A DNA stretch of 64,000 nucleotides, from assembly GCF_014636935.1 (NCBI RefSeq), contig NZ_BMES01000001.1:909383-973382 (forward strand), read 5' to 3'. Below the pieces are notes generated by a model, which worked only from the letters and a program-made list of their open reading frames with translations, was not told where the DNA came from and ran no database searches. Source of the stretch: Alsobacter metallidurans. GTDB taxonomy: Bacteria > Pseudomonadota > Alphaproteobacteria > Rhizobiales > Beijerinckiaceae. Position 1 is the first letter of the stretch. The number at the start of each line of letters is the position of its first letter. Below, piece after piece: positions 25,784 to 34,453 of this stretch. Both the position numbers and the translations under genes were made by a program.

Positions 25784-26194
25784 TCAGGGCGCGCAGCGCT
25801 CGTAGCGATCGCCGCTGGTGTCCTCAGGGCTGGTCAGGCGAACCAGCGCGCCGTCCTCGCCGTGGCGAAGATAGGCTTTCACCGGCGTCGACGACATCAT
25901 GTTGGTGCATTGCAGATCGAGCGTGGTGACGCCGTTCTGGCCCGACGTCCGCCGTGCGATCTTGCACGTCGCCAAGGGCGTCTGCACTGAAGCGCCCTTG
26001 ATCAAAAGGGCGGAGCTGAAGGCGTTGCGGGGCGTCTTGAAGCTGGCCTGGCCCTTGCGGGTCACGAACATATCCGTGCAGCTCTGGCCCGGGCCGACAT
26101 AGGCGCCGGTCAGGTTCGGGTCCTGCTGGGCGCGGGCCGGGCCGCACAGGGTCAACCCGAGAGTGGCTAATGCGGCGATACCCAGCGCTTTCAT
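25784..26194 (-). CDS. Small secreted protein, unknown
   Basis: A 136-residue exported protein with a signal peptide (IAALATLGLTLCGPARAQ) and a GAGGA ribosome site. The mature part has four cysteines (QSCTDMF, ATCKIA, LQCTNMM, ERCAP) that could pair into two disulfides, and looks beta-rich. No family recognised. Copy 7 of the recurrent element faces this gene but is about 255 bp upstream; a weak FNR-like half-site lies at 26281-26294. Confidence 0.65.
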   Translation of the reverse strand: MKALGIAALATLGLTLCGPARAQQDPNLTGAYVGPGQSCTDMFVTRKGQASFKTPRNAFSSALLIKGASVQTPLATCKIARRTSGQNGVTTLDLQCTNMMSSTPVKAYLRHGEDGALVRLTSPEDTSGDRYERCAP

Positions 26195-26448
26195 GTGTTC
26201 GTCCTCTGATTACTTCGAAAAATGCTTCGGTCGCGCGGGAGGCGCGAAGCTGCCGGCTGCGCGTCTTCGCGGGCGCCCCCGGGATGCCGATCAAGATCTG
26301 GCGGCGCTCCGGCAAAACAAAAACTGCTTCATGAAACGCCGCGCTGCGCGAGGCGCCCCCGATAGCGACGAGCTGTTGTCGAAGCGAGGCTTGCCAGGCG
26401 CAGTCGACTTGATGCCTGGAGCATGCGGCCCGGGCCGGGCTCTTTCGA

Positions 26449-26461
26449 GTATCTTACTGTA
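26449..26461 (-). promoter_or_regulatory. Recurrent 13-bp element, copy 7 (TACAGTAAGATAC)
   Basis: Identical over all 13 bases to copy 1 before the PPK2 operon. It faces the small secreted-protein gene that starts at 26194. Confidence 0.5.
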
Positions 26462-26518
26462 GGAGGCTGCCTGGGTTGCAGACTTCGGCGTTCCTGCGGG
26501 GTCGCCGCTTCCCGCCGC

Positions 26519-26531
26519 AACCGTAAGATAC
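26519..26531 (+). promoter_or_regulatory. Recurrent 13-bp element, copy 8 (AACCGTAAGATAC)
   Basis: Twelve of 13 positions match. It points to the Orn/Lys/Arg decarboxylase, 90 bp before its start, the same distance class as copies 4, 5 and 6. Confidence 0.5.
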
Positions 26532-26621
26532 TTAGCCGACAACCCGGGCGCGAGCATGCTTTCAGCCCGCGTCCGGCCTTCCAGGTCTTGGTAGCCGCCC
26601 ACGCACCCAAGGGAGGCAACC

Positions 26622-29294
26622 ATGGCCAAAACGGCGCCCCGTATCGACCAATTCTTCGTGCTGCACGCCACGCGCAACGACCGCTGGCAGGCGCTGGCGG
26701 ATCAGGCGCGCGACTGGGCCCAAGACGGAAAGCTCCCCGAGGGGCTCGCGGACGCCGTCGACGAACTCGTCGTGATCGAGCAGTTCCACGCCATTCCGGG
26801 CGCCGCCGCGGTCGAGCGTCTTCGCGGTCTCGTGGAATCGGGAGAAGCCGAAGAAGCTGCGCGGCTTGCCCGGCATGTATCGGAAATCTTGATGCTGGGG
26901 CGAGGCTCGGACCTAGCCGACGAGTGGGAAGCAGACGAGTCGGCCGGCGCCGTCGACATCATGCCCAGCATCGTCGATCCGGGCGAGACCAGGCGCCCTT
27001 ACTTCGAGGTGCTATACGTGACTGCCCAGGAGGAGCCGCGGTGGAAGGCTCTGCGGGGCCAGGTGCGGCGCCTGCGCCGGCGCGAGGACCAGTTCGTCTA
27101 TGAGCCGGTGTTTGCAGGCTCGATCGAGGACGCGATCTGCGCGGCGGTGCTCAACCCCCGTCTGGCCGCCGTCGTCGTCGGAGAAAATATTCCGGTCCAC
27201 TCCCGCCACGAGGCGCCGGTGATCCGCGAGCTGCTGGAGCACGTCGCCCAGACGAAGCTTCATGGGACCTCAGGGCTTGAGCTGGCCCGCGCTTTCAAAC
27301 GCATCCGCCCCGAGCTCGATCTCTACATGCTCGCCGGCCGCAACGTGGAGGCCATCGCGGGCGACCCGAACGCCGACGTGCTCCGCCGGGTGTTCCATGC
27401 CGTGGAGGAGCCGATCGAGTTGCACCTCTCCATTCTGGAGGGCGTCGCGGCGCGATACGAGACGCCGTTCTTCGACAACCTGAAGAAATACGCCCAGCGG
27501 CCGATCGCGACCTTTCACGCCTTGCCGATCGCGCGCGGCAAGTCGGTGTTCCAGTCCGACTGGATCCGCGACATGGGCGAGTTCTACGGCATGAACCTGT
27601 TTCTGGCCGAGAGCAGCGCCACCACGGGCGGCCTGGACAGCCTCCTCGAGCCGACCGGCACCATCAAGAAGGCGCAGGACATGGCCGCCCGCGCTTTCGG
27701 AGCCGACCACGTCTTCTTCGTCACCAACGGAACCTCGACCAGCAACAAGATGGTGGTCCAGGCGCTGGTGCGGCCCGGCGACGTCGTGCTCGTCGACCGC
27801 AACTGCCACAAGTCGCACCATTATGGCCTGGTGCTGACCGGCGGCCAGCCGGCCTATGTGGAGGCTTTCCCGCTCACACAGTACTCCATGTACGGGGCGG
27901 TCCCGCTGGAGACGATCAAGAAGACCCTGCTGGACTTCCGCGACGAGGGCCGCCTCGATCGTGTGCGCATGCTCGACCTGACGAATTGCACGTTCGACGG
28001 CCACATGTACAACACCCGGCGGGTGATGGAGGAATGCCTCGCCATCAAGCCCGACCTCATCTTCCTGTGGGACGAGGCCTGGTCGGGCTTCGCCCACTGG
28101 TCGCCCTTCCTGCGTCCACGCACCGCCATGGGGGCCGCGGCCGAGCTGAAGCAGTCGCTGGCGAGCCCCGAGGCCGCCGACGCCTATGAGCGCCAGCAGG
28201 CGGAGCTCGGCGCCGCCCCGTCACGCGAGACGCTGCTGAAAACGCGCCTGGTTCCGGATCCGCGCAAGGTGCGCCTGCGCGTGTACCAGACCAACTCGAC
28301 CCACAAATCGATGTCGGCCATCCGCCAGGGCTCGATGGTGCTGGTCCACGACGTCGACTTCGCCCATGTGGAGAGCCAGTTCCACGAAGCGATCTTCACC
28401 CACGCCTCCACGAGCCCGAACCAGCAGCTGATCGCCAGCCTCGACGTGGCGCGCCGGCAGATGGAGCTGGAGGGCTACGGGTTGGTGATGAACGCCATCA
28501 CGATCGCGCTCAAGATCCGCATCGCGGTGAACCGCCATCCGCTCGTGTCCAAGTATTTCCGCGTGCTCGGCGCGGACGCGATGATCCCGGAGCAGTTCCG
28601 CAACTCCGGCTTCGTCGACTACCTGTCGCCCGGCGTGAACTGGAGCACCGTGCTCAAGGCCGTTCGCGAAGACGAGTTCTACCTCGACCCGACCCGCATG
28701 ACTTTGGTGTGCGGCACGGCCGGGTTCGACGGCACCAGCTTCAAGGGCCTGCTCGCCAACCGCTTCAACATCCAGGTCAACAAGACCTCCCGCAACTCGG
28801 TGCTGATCCAGTCCAACATCAACAACAGCCGCAGCGACGTGGCGTTGCTGCTGCGCGTGCTGGTGCAGGTCTGCCGCGAGCTGGAGGAGGGCGGCGGAAC
28901 GACGACGGACGGCTTCAAGAAGAAGGTCCACGCCCTCATGACCGAGGTCCCGGACCTCCCGAACTTCAGCCGCTTCCACGACGCCTATCGCAAGGACGCC
29001 GGGGCCTCCACGGGCGAGGGGGACATGCGGACCGCCTTCTTCGCGGCCTATCGGGAAGAAAACTGCGAGTACGTCCCGCTCCGCAGCGCCGAAATCGACA
29101 AGCGGCTTGAGAACGGGCCGGACCTCATCTCGGCGAACTTCGTGATCCCGTACCCCCCGGGCTTCCCGATCATGGTGCCCGGCCAGGTCCTGACCAAGGA
29201 CGCGATAACCTTCATGCGCAAGCTCGATGTGAAGGAGATCCACGGCTACGAGGCCGCGCGTGGCCTCAAGCTGCTCCGGCCCGACCGGCTCTAG
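26622..29294 (+). CDS. Orn/Lys/Arg decarboxylase (PLP-dependent, acid-resistance type)
   Basis: An 890-residue fold-type I decarboxylase. An N-terminal wing-like domain with extra sequence precedes the PLP domain (SSATTGGLDSLLEPTGTIKKAQ, FFVTNGTSTSNKMVVQAL, WDEAWSGFAHW), and the PLP lysine is in TNSTHKSMSA (Lys 562). The C-terminal domain ends PYPPGFPIMVPGQVL. These enzymes take up a cytoplasmic proton per decarboxylation and give a polyamine or agmatine; the exact amino acid is unclear. It is longer than E. coli AdiA or CadA (about 715-755). No AdiC/CadB-type antiporter is adjacent; an AspT gene follows after 87 bp. Strong GGGAGG site; element copy 8 lies 90 bp upstream. Confidence 0.9.
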   Translation: MAKTAPRIDQFFVLHATRNDRWQALADQARDWAQDGKLPEGLADAVDELVVIEQFHAIPGAAAVERLRGLVESGEAEEAARLARHVSEILMLGRGSDLADEWEADESAGAVDIMPSIVDPGETRRPYFEVLYVTAQEEPRWKALRGQVRRLRRREDQFVYEPVFAGSIEDAICAAVLNPRLAAVVVGENIPVHSRHEAPVIRELLEHVAQTKLHGTSGLELARAFKRIRPELDLYMLAGRNVEAIAGDPNADVLRRVFHAVEEPIELHLSILEGVAARYETPFFDNLKKYAQRPIATFHALPIARGKSVFQSDWIRDMGEFYGMNLFLAESSATTGGLDSLLEPTGTIKKAQDMAARAFGADHVFFVTNGTSTSNKMVVQALVRPGDVVLVDRNCHKSHHYGLVLTGGQPAYVEAFPLTQYSMYGAVPLETIKKTLLDFRDEGRLDRVRMLDLTNCTFDGHMYNTRRVMEECLAIKPDLIFLWDEAWSGFAHWSPFLRPRTAMGAAAELKQSLASPEAADAYERQQAELGAAPSRETLLKTRLVPDPRKVRLRVYQTNSTHKSMSAIRQGSMVLVHDVDFAHVESQFHEAIFTHASTSPNQQLIASLDVARRQMELEGYGLVMNAITIALKIRIAVNRHPLVSKYFRVLGADAMIPEQFRNSGFVDYLSPGVNWSTVLKAVREDEFYLDPTRMTLVCGTAGFDGTSFKGLLANRFNIQVNKTSRNSVLIQSNINNSRSDVALLLRVLVQVCRELEEGGGTTTDGFKKKVHALMTEVPDLPNFSRFHDAYRKDAGASTGEGDMRTAFFAAYREENCEYVPLRSAEIDKRLENGPDLISANFVIPYPPGFPIMVPGQVLTKDAITFMRKLDVKEIHGYEAARGLKLLRPDRL

Positions 29295-29381
29295 GCGACG
29301 CCGACAACCCGCCGCTGCAGGCAACGTCGTCCGACGTTGAGCCGCAATGGCGAAACAGCTCACGACTGATCGGGTGTCATC

Positions 29382-31073
29382 ATGTTCGACTGGTTCGTTC
29401 AAACGCTACGGAGCTATCCCGAAATCGCGATCTTCCTCTCGCTCGCTTTCGGATATTACTTCGGATCCTTCACCTACAAGGGCCTGGGCCTCGGCGCCGT
29501 CACCGCGACCCTCATCGCGGCCGTGATCATCGGCCAACTCGACATCAAGATCACCGGCCCTCTCAAGCCGACATTCTTCCTGATGTTCCTGTTCGCCATC
29601 GGGTACGGCGTGGGCCCGCAATTCGTCCGCGGCATCGCCAAGGACGGCCTGCCGCAGGCCCTCTTCGCGGCGGTCGTCTGCGTGTTCTGCCTGTTCTCCG
29701 CCTATTTGGGCGCCAGAGTCGCCGGCTACGACGTTGGCTCAGCCGCCGGGCTCTACGCCGGGTCGCAGACGATCTCGGCCTCGATGGGGCTCGCGACCGA
29801 TGCGATCAACCGGCTCGGACTGCCGCCGGAGGAAAGCAAGAAGCTCTTCGACGCGATGCCGGTCGCCTACGCGGTGACCTACCTCTTCGGCACCATCGGG
29901 TCGGCGATCGTCCTGGCCCTGCTGGGGCCGACGCTTCTCGGCATCGATCTCGAGGCCGCCTGCAAGCGCTACGAAGAGGAGCACGGCGCCAAGAAGCAGC
30001 TGGGAGGCCCCGGCACGGCTTGGCATCAATTCGAACTGCGCGCGTTCCGGGTCCGCGAGGATGGTCCGGTCGTGGGTAAAAGCGCGCAGGACGCCGAGAT
30101 GCTCCTGCCCGGCAATCGGGTCTTCGTGCAGCGCATCCGGCGCGACAACAAGATCATCGACGCCACCGGCGAAACCGTGATCCAGGCTGGCGACATCGTG
30201 GCCCTGGCAGGGCGCCGCGACATCTTGGTTGGTCTGGTCGGCGCCGGCGCCCAGGAAGTGGATGATCGCGAGCTCCTCGCGGTGCCGGCCGAAGGCGTCG
30301 ACGTCTACGTCACGAGCGCTTTCGCCAACGGCAAGACTCTCGAAGTCATCGCCAAGTCGCCGGAAACGCGCGGCGTCTTTCTTCGCAAGATCACCCGCGG
30401 CGCCGTCGCGGTCGATATCCCGATCCTGCCGGACACGCAGCTCCAGCGCGGAGATATCGTCACGATCGTCGGGCGCAGCCAGGACGTCGCTGCGGCGACA
30501 AAGCTGCTGGGCGTTCCGGACAAGGTCACCGACGTGGCGGACGTCGCGTTCCTCGGCGCCGCCATCGCGATCGGAGCCTTGGTCGGGGCGATCGTCTACA
30601 AGGTCGGCAGCGTGCCTCTCACGCTGTCCACCTCGGGCGGAGCGCTGATCTCGGGCTTGTTCTTTGGATGGCTGCGCTCCGTGCGCCCGACATTCGGCCG
30701 GATCCCGTCCTCGACGGTCTGGTTCATGAACTCGGTAGGCCTGAACATCTTCATCGCCGTTGTGGGGATCTCGTCTGGGCCGGGCTTCGTGGCGGGCCTG
30801 AAGCAGCTCGGCTTCAGCCTCTTCTTCTGGGGCATGATCGTCACCACCGTGCCGCTGATTCTCGCGATGTATGTCGGCAAATACGTGTTCCGCTTTCACG
30901 ACGCCATCGTGCTCGGGTGCTGCTCGGGCGCGCGGACCACGACGGCCTCGCTCGGCATGATCAACGACCGTGCGAAGAGCCAGATTCCGGGCCTCGGCTA
31001 CACGGTCACCTACGCGGTCGGCAATACGCTTCTGACGATCTGGGGAATGGTCCTGGTCATGCTGATGACCTGA
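29382..31073 (+). CDS. aspT: AspT aspartate:alanine antiporter (copy 2)
   Basis: A 563-residue member of the AspT family with the same layout as copy 1: five helices ([38 protein letters not shown]), two central TrkA-C domains ([36 protein letters not shown]) and five C-terminal helices ([41 protein letters not shown]). The neighbour 66 bp downstream is aspartate 4-decarboxylase, the classic partner: aspartate comes in, is decarboxylated with proton uptake, and alanine leaves, giving proton motive force. That context makes the Asp:Ala role much firmer for this copy. Confidence 0.92.
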   Translation: MFDWFVQTLRSYPEIAIFLSLAFGYYFGSFTYKGLGLGAVTATLIAAVIIGQLDIKITGPLKPTFFLMFLFAIGYGVGPQFVRGIAKDGLPQALFAAVVCVFCLFSAYLGARVAGYDVGSAAGLYAGSQTISASMGLATDAINRLGLPPEESKKLFDAMPVAYAVTYLFGTIGSAIVLALLGPTLLGIDLEAACKRYEEEHGAKKQLGGPGTAWHQFELRAFRVREDGPVVGKSAQDAEMLLPGNRVFVQRIRRDNKIIDATGETVIQAGDIVALAGRRDILVGLVGAGAQEVDDRELLAVPAEGVDVYVTSAFANGKTLEVIAKSPETRGVFLRKITRGAVAVDIPILPDTQLQRGDIVTIVGRSQDVAAATKLLGVPDKVTDVADVAFLGAAIAIGALVGAIVYKVGSVPLTLSTSGGALISGLFFGWLRSVRPTFGRIPSSTVWFMNSVGLNIFIAVVGISSGPGFVAGLKQLGFSLFFWGMIVTTVPLILAMYVGKYVFRFHDAIVLGCCSGARTTTASLGMINDRAKSQIPGLGYTVTYAVGNTLLTIWGMVLVMLMT

Positions 31074-31139
31074 TTGGCCCAGGCCGAGTTTTCTTGATTG
31101 ACGGCACAAGAACTGACGCACCAGCATCAGGAGCAAGTC

Positions 31140-32759
31140 ATGGCTGACATCCTCACACTGAAGAAGTTCGAAGCCCTGAGCCCGTTCGAGATCAAGGACG
31201 AACTGATCGATCTCGCGAAGAAGACATCGCGGAGCTCGCAATCGGCGTTTCTGAACGCGGGCCGTGGAAATCCCAACTGGGTGGCCACCAAGCCGCGCGA
31301 AGGCTTCTTCCTTCTCGGCCAGTTCGCCCTGACGGAGAGCACACGGGTGATGTCGCATCCCGCCGGCCTCGGTGGGATGCCGCAGGCCAGCGGCATCGCG
31401 GCGCGTTTCAAGACCTGGCTGGCCGAACACGCGAACCTGCCGGGCGCGGAGTTCCTCGCCGCCATGGTCGAGTTCGCCGCCACGACGTTCGACTTCGACC
31501 GTGACGCGTTCGTGCACGAACTCGTCGACTCCATCATAGGCGATAACTATCCGGTTCCGGATCGAATGCTCGTCCACAACGAGCGGATCGTGCACGAATA
31601 CCTGCAATGGGCGATGTGCGGCAAGCCGCAGGCGCCGGGCAAGTACAACCTCTATGCGGTTGAGGGCGGCACCGCCGCGATGTGCTACATCTTCAAGTCG
31701 CTCAAGGCCAATCGGCTGCTGCTGCCCGGCGACACCATCGCGCTCGGCACGCCGATCTTCACGCCCTATATCGAGATGACGCATCTTGAGGACTATGATC
31801 TCAAGGTCGTGCAGATCAAGGCGCCTCAGGAGAATCGCTTCCAGTATACCGACGAAGAAATCGCCAAGCTCGAAGACAAGACCATCAAAGCGTTCTTCGT
31901 CGTGAATCCCGGAAATCCCACCGGGATGGGCATGAGCAAGGAGACGATCGCGAAGATCGCCCATCTGGTTCGGACCAAGCGCCCCGATCTGATGGTGCTC
32001 ACAGACGATGTCTACGGGACGTTCGTCGACGATTTCCGGTCCTTGCTCGGTGAAATTCCGCAAAACACAATCGGGGTGTATTCCTATTCCAAATATTTCG
32101 GCTGTACCGGGTGGAGGCTCGGAGTCATCGCGATCCATGAAGACAACATCTTCGACCAGATGATCGCCCGGCTGCCCGACGCAGACCTGAAGGCCCTCGA
32201 CAAGCGCTATGGCGCTCTCTGCCTGGAGCCACGGAAGCTGAAATTCATCGACCGCATTGTGGCCGACAGCCGTGACGTCGCGCTCAACCACACCGCAGGC
32301 CTGTCGCTTCCCCAGCAGGTCATGATGAGCCTGTTCTCGCTGGCCGAGCTCATGGATCAGTCAAAGGCGTACCAGAAGGCGTGCATGGAGATTGTGCATC
32401 GGCGCGCGAACGCGCTGATCGGGGGACTGGACCTGCAACTCGAACCAAATCCGAATTTCGACGCCTATTATGGCTTGATCGACTTCGAGTTCTGGGCGCG
32501 CAAGAACATCGGCGACAAAGCCGTCGATTACTTGAAAACCCATGTTCATCCGCTCGATCTCGCGTTCCGCCTGGCGGAGGCGCACGGGATCGTCCTTCTG
32601 AACGGTGGCGGCTTCTCGGCGCCGAATTGGTCGCTCCGCGTGTCGCTCGCGAACTTGCCCGACGAGGCTTACGAGGACATCGGGCGCGGAGTCCGCTCCA
32701 TCGCGCGAGGCTATCGTGATGCTTACGAGGCTTCCGAGGCAGCCCTCAGCAAAACATGA
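31140..32759 (+). CDS. aspD: Aspartate 4-decarboxylase (bifunctional with transaminase)
   Basis: A 539-residue PLP enzyme of the length and pattern of L-aspartate beta-decarboxylase (AspD/AsdA). The aminotransferase core is clear: YAVEGGTAAMCYIFKSL, VVNPGNPTGMGMSKE, LTDDVYGTF and the PLP lysine in SYSKYFGCTGWRLG (Lys 318). It turns L-aspartate into L-alanine and CO2, consuming a proton. Start at ATG 31140 is backed by AGGAG; a frame opening at 31098 is less likely. With the upstream aspT it forms the aspartate/alanine proton-motive cycle. A strong hairpin 67 bp after the stop probably ends the transcript. Confidence 0.92.
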   Translation: MADILTLKKFEALSPFEIKDELIDLAKKTSRSSQSAFLNAGRGNPNWVATKPREGFFLLGQFALTESTRVMSHPAGLGGMPQASGIAARFKTWLAEHANLPGAEFLAAMVEFAATTFDFDRDAFVHELVDSIIGDNYPVPDRMLVHNERIVHEYLQWAMCGKPQAPGKYNLYAVEGGTAAMCYIFKSLKANRLLLPGDTIALGTPIFTPYIEMTHLEDYDLKVVQIKAPQENRFQYTDEEIAKLEDKTIKAFFVVNPGNPTGMGMSKETIAKIAHLVRTKRPDLMVLTDDVYGTFVDDFRSLLGEIPQNTIGVYSYSKYFGCTGWRLGVIAIHEDNIFDQMIARLPDADLKALDKRYGALCLEPRKLKFIDRIVADSRDVALNHTAGLSLPQQVMMSLFSLAELMDQSKAYQKACMEIVHRRANALIGGLDLQLEPNPNFDAYYGLIDFEFWARKNIGDKAVDYLKTHVHPLDLAFRLAEAHGIVLLNGGGFSAPNWSLRVSLANLPDEAYEDIGRGVRSIARGYRDAYEASEAALSKT

Positions 32760-32825
32760 ACCGAAGCCGTGAAGTCCCCACTGGCGAATATCCTTTGTGA
32801 GCCGTCTTCGCTCGGGATGGACAAT

Positions 32826-32852
32826 GAAAACGTCGGCGTGGCCGACGTTTTC
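32826..32852 (+). terminator. Hairpin terminator after aspD
   Basis: Perfect 12-bp inverted repeat: GAAAACGTCGGC, loop GTG, GCCGACGTTTTC. The A-run and T-run flank a GC-rich stem, as in a bidirectional intrinsic terminator, though the T tract is only four. It lies between aspD and the porin gene. Confidence 0.7.
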
Positions 32853-32979
32853 AGCAAGGTGTGGCAGCCAGGACCTAGCTTAAACAGCCTTTCAGCCGGT
32901 AATCTGATCGACGAGTTAGTTCTTCTTCGGCGTCATCGAGATATTGGCGTTTCGTAGGAGACTGCTGGAGGGGGCTGTG

Positions 32980-34401
32980 ATGAAGCGAGTTCTTGGCGTG
33001 ATAGCTGGCGCGCTGGCTAGTTCACCATTAATGGCGGCAGATTTACCTACCCTCAAGGCTGCGCCGGTCGAGTATGTGCGGGTTTGCTCCACATACGGTG
33101 CGGGATTCTTCTACATTCCCGGAACAGACACCTGCATTCGGATCGGCGGTCGTGTTCGCTACGAATTTCAGATGCAGACCACTTACACGCGCAACGATGA
33201 CCCAACGGGCACGCGCGCGCTTGGCCGCATCTATGCCGACACGCGCACCGCGACCGACTATGGCCTGCTCCGCGCGTTCGTCCGCGTCGACGTCGCGCGC
33301 CGCAACGGCGCGATCTACAGCGGCACGGCGACCCGTATCGGCAACGCCTTCACGGGCACGAGCGTGGACTACAATGGAAACGCGCAGACGCAGGTCGTTT
33401 TGGATCGGGCCTTCATCCAGTTCGGCGGTCTGACGGCAGGGCGCACGCAATCCTTCTTCGGGTTCTACCAGGGCGACCTGGAATGGGTTGGAATCACGGC
33501 CGGACAGTCGTCGCTCAACGATCTCACGAACTTGCTGGCCTACACGGCCGATCTCGGGTCGGGCTTCTCGGCGACCCTGGCCATCGAGGACCCGGTCGAG
33601 GCCCGCAACGCGACCGCAACGGCGGTCACGGCCGTGCCTGGCCTGGCTCCAACTTACGCCTACGCCGGTTCCGGCGTGCCGGACGTCGTCGGCCTGTTGC
33701 GCTACGACGCCTCATGGGGCGCGGCGCAGCTTTCGGGCGCGCTTCATCAGGTCAGGGTGGGCGAACAGACAGCGCTGGCCAGCGGCGTGACGCCTCAGGG
33801 CTTCGCGCCCTCCACCGAGTACGGTTATGCGGTGAACGCCGGCGTAAAATTCAACCTCCCGATGATCGGCTCGGGCGACGCGCTCTACCTGCAGGGCACG
33901 TACACGCACGGCGCGAGCTCCTACATCATGGGCAACTATTTCGGGCTCGGAAAAGCTGCCGGATGGGGCATCGGCGGGGTCGGCAACCTTGGCATGCCGG
34001 ACGCCGTCATCGCCGGAAGCGCGCCGGGCGATCTGAAGCTCACCAGCATCTGGGGACTGACCGCGGCGGCGCTGCACTACTGGACGCCGACCATTCGGCA
34101 GTCGCTGTTCGGCACGTACATGTCGATCGATTTCAGCAACAGCGCTTTCTACGCGGGCAACGGATTCAGCTCTTCGTTCAACGGCGCGAACCCCTACCGC
34201 GACTGGCGCTACTGGGGCGTCGGAACCAACCTGATCTGGTCGCCAGTCGCCAATCTCGACATCGGCGCCGAGATCAACTACGTGCGCGCCGACGCCGGCC
34301 AGGGCGGCGTGTTCAGCACGATCAGCACGGACCCGGCGAACCTCGTCCGTAAATCAGCGGATCAGGTCATCGCCCGCGTCCGTCTGCAGCGCGACTTCTG
34401 A
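32980..34401 (+). CDS. Omp2-type porin
   Basis: A 473-residue outer-membrane porin of the alphaproteobacterial Omp2a/2b family. From ATG 32980, with GGAGGGGG upstream, a signal peptide ends LMAADL. The mature N-terminus VEYVRVCSTYGAGFFYIPGTDTCIRIGGRVRYE is highly characteristic, including the paired Cys, and the C-terminus ends in the aromatic VIARVRLQRDF typical of outer-membrane barrels. It should form a trimeric general pore. It has its own promoter region behind the aspD terminator and is convergent with ackA. Confidence 0.92.
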   Translation: MKRVLGVIAGALASSPLMAADLPTLKAAPVEYVRVCSTYGAGFFYIPGTDTCIRIGGRVRYEFQMQTTYTRNDDPTGTRALGRIYADTRTATDYGLLRAFVRVDVARRNGAIYSGTATRIGNAFTGTSVDYNGNAQTQVVLDRAFIQFGGLTAGRTQSFFGFYQGDLEWVGITAGQSSLNDLTNLLAYTADLGSGFSATLAIEDPVEARNATATAVTAVPGLAPTYAYAGSGVPDVVGLLRYDASWGAAQLSGALHQVRVGEQTALASGVTPQGFAPSTEYGYAVNAGVKFNLPMIGSGDALYLQGTYTHGASSYIMGNYFGLGKAAGWGIGGVGNLGMPDAVIAGSAPGDLKLTSIWGLTAAALHYWTPTIRQSLFGTYMSIDFSNSAFYAGNGFSSSFNGANPYRDWRYWGVGTNLIWSPVANLDIGAEINYVRADAGQGGVFSTISTDPANLVRKSADQVIARVRLQRDF

Positions 34402-34453
34402 CCCGGCCGCCGCAGCGTCGGCCCGGCGGCGTCCCGGGCCGAATTTGCGGTTT

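Larger units (their letters stand above)
26195..26621. other. Divergent noncoding region upstream of the decarboxylase
   Basis: About 430 bp with no supported gene. It holds two outward-facing copies of the 13-bp element 58 bp apart (26449-26461 minus, 26519-26531 plus) and a partial FNR-like site at 26281-26294 (TTGATCGGCATCCC on the minus strand). The region looks like a divergent promoter for the small secreted protein and the decarboxylase operon. Confidence 0.45.

Noticed and set aside
29739-32291. 850-codon open frame on the minus strand opposite aspT-2 and aspD
   Set aside because: It is antisense to two genes with clear families and motifs; the product is Arg/His/Asp-rich and low-complexity, as expected for a chance frame in GC-rich DNA.
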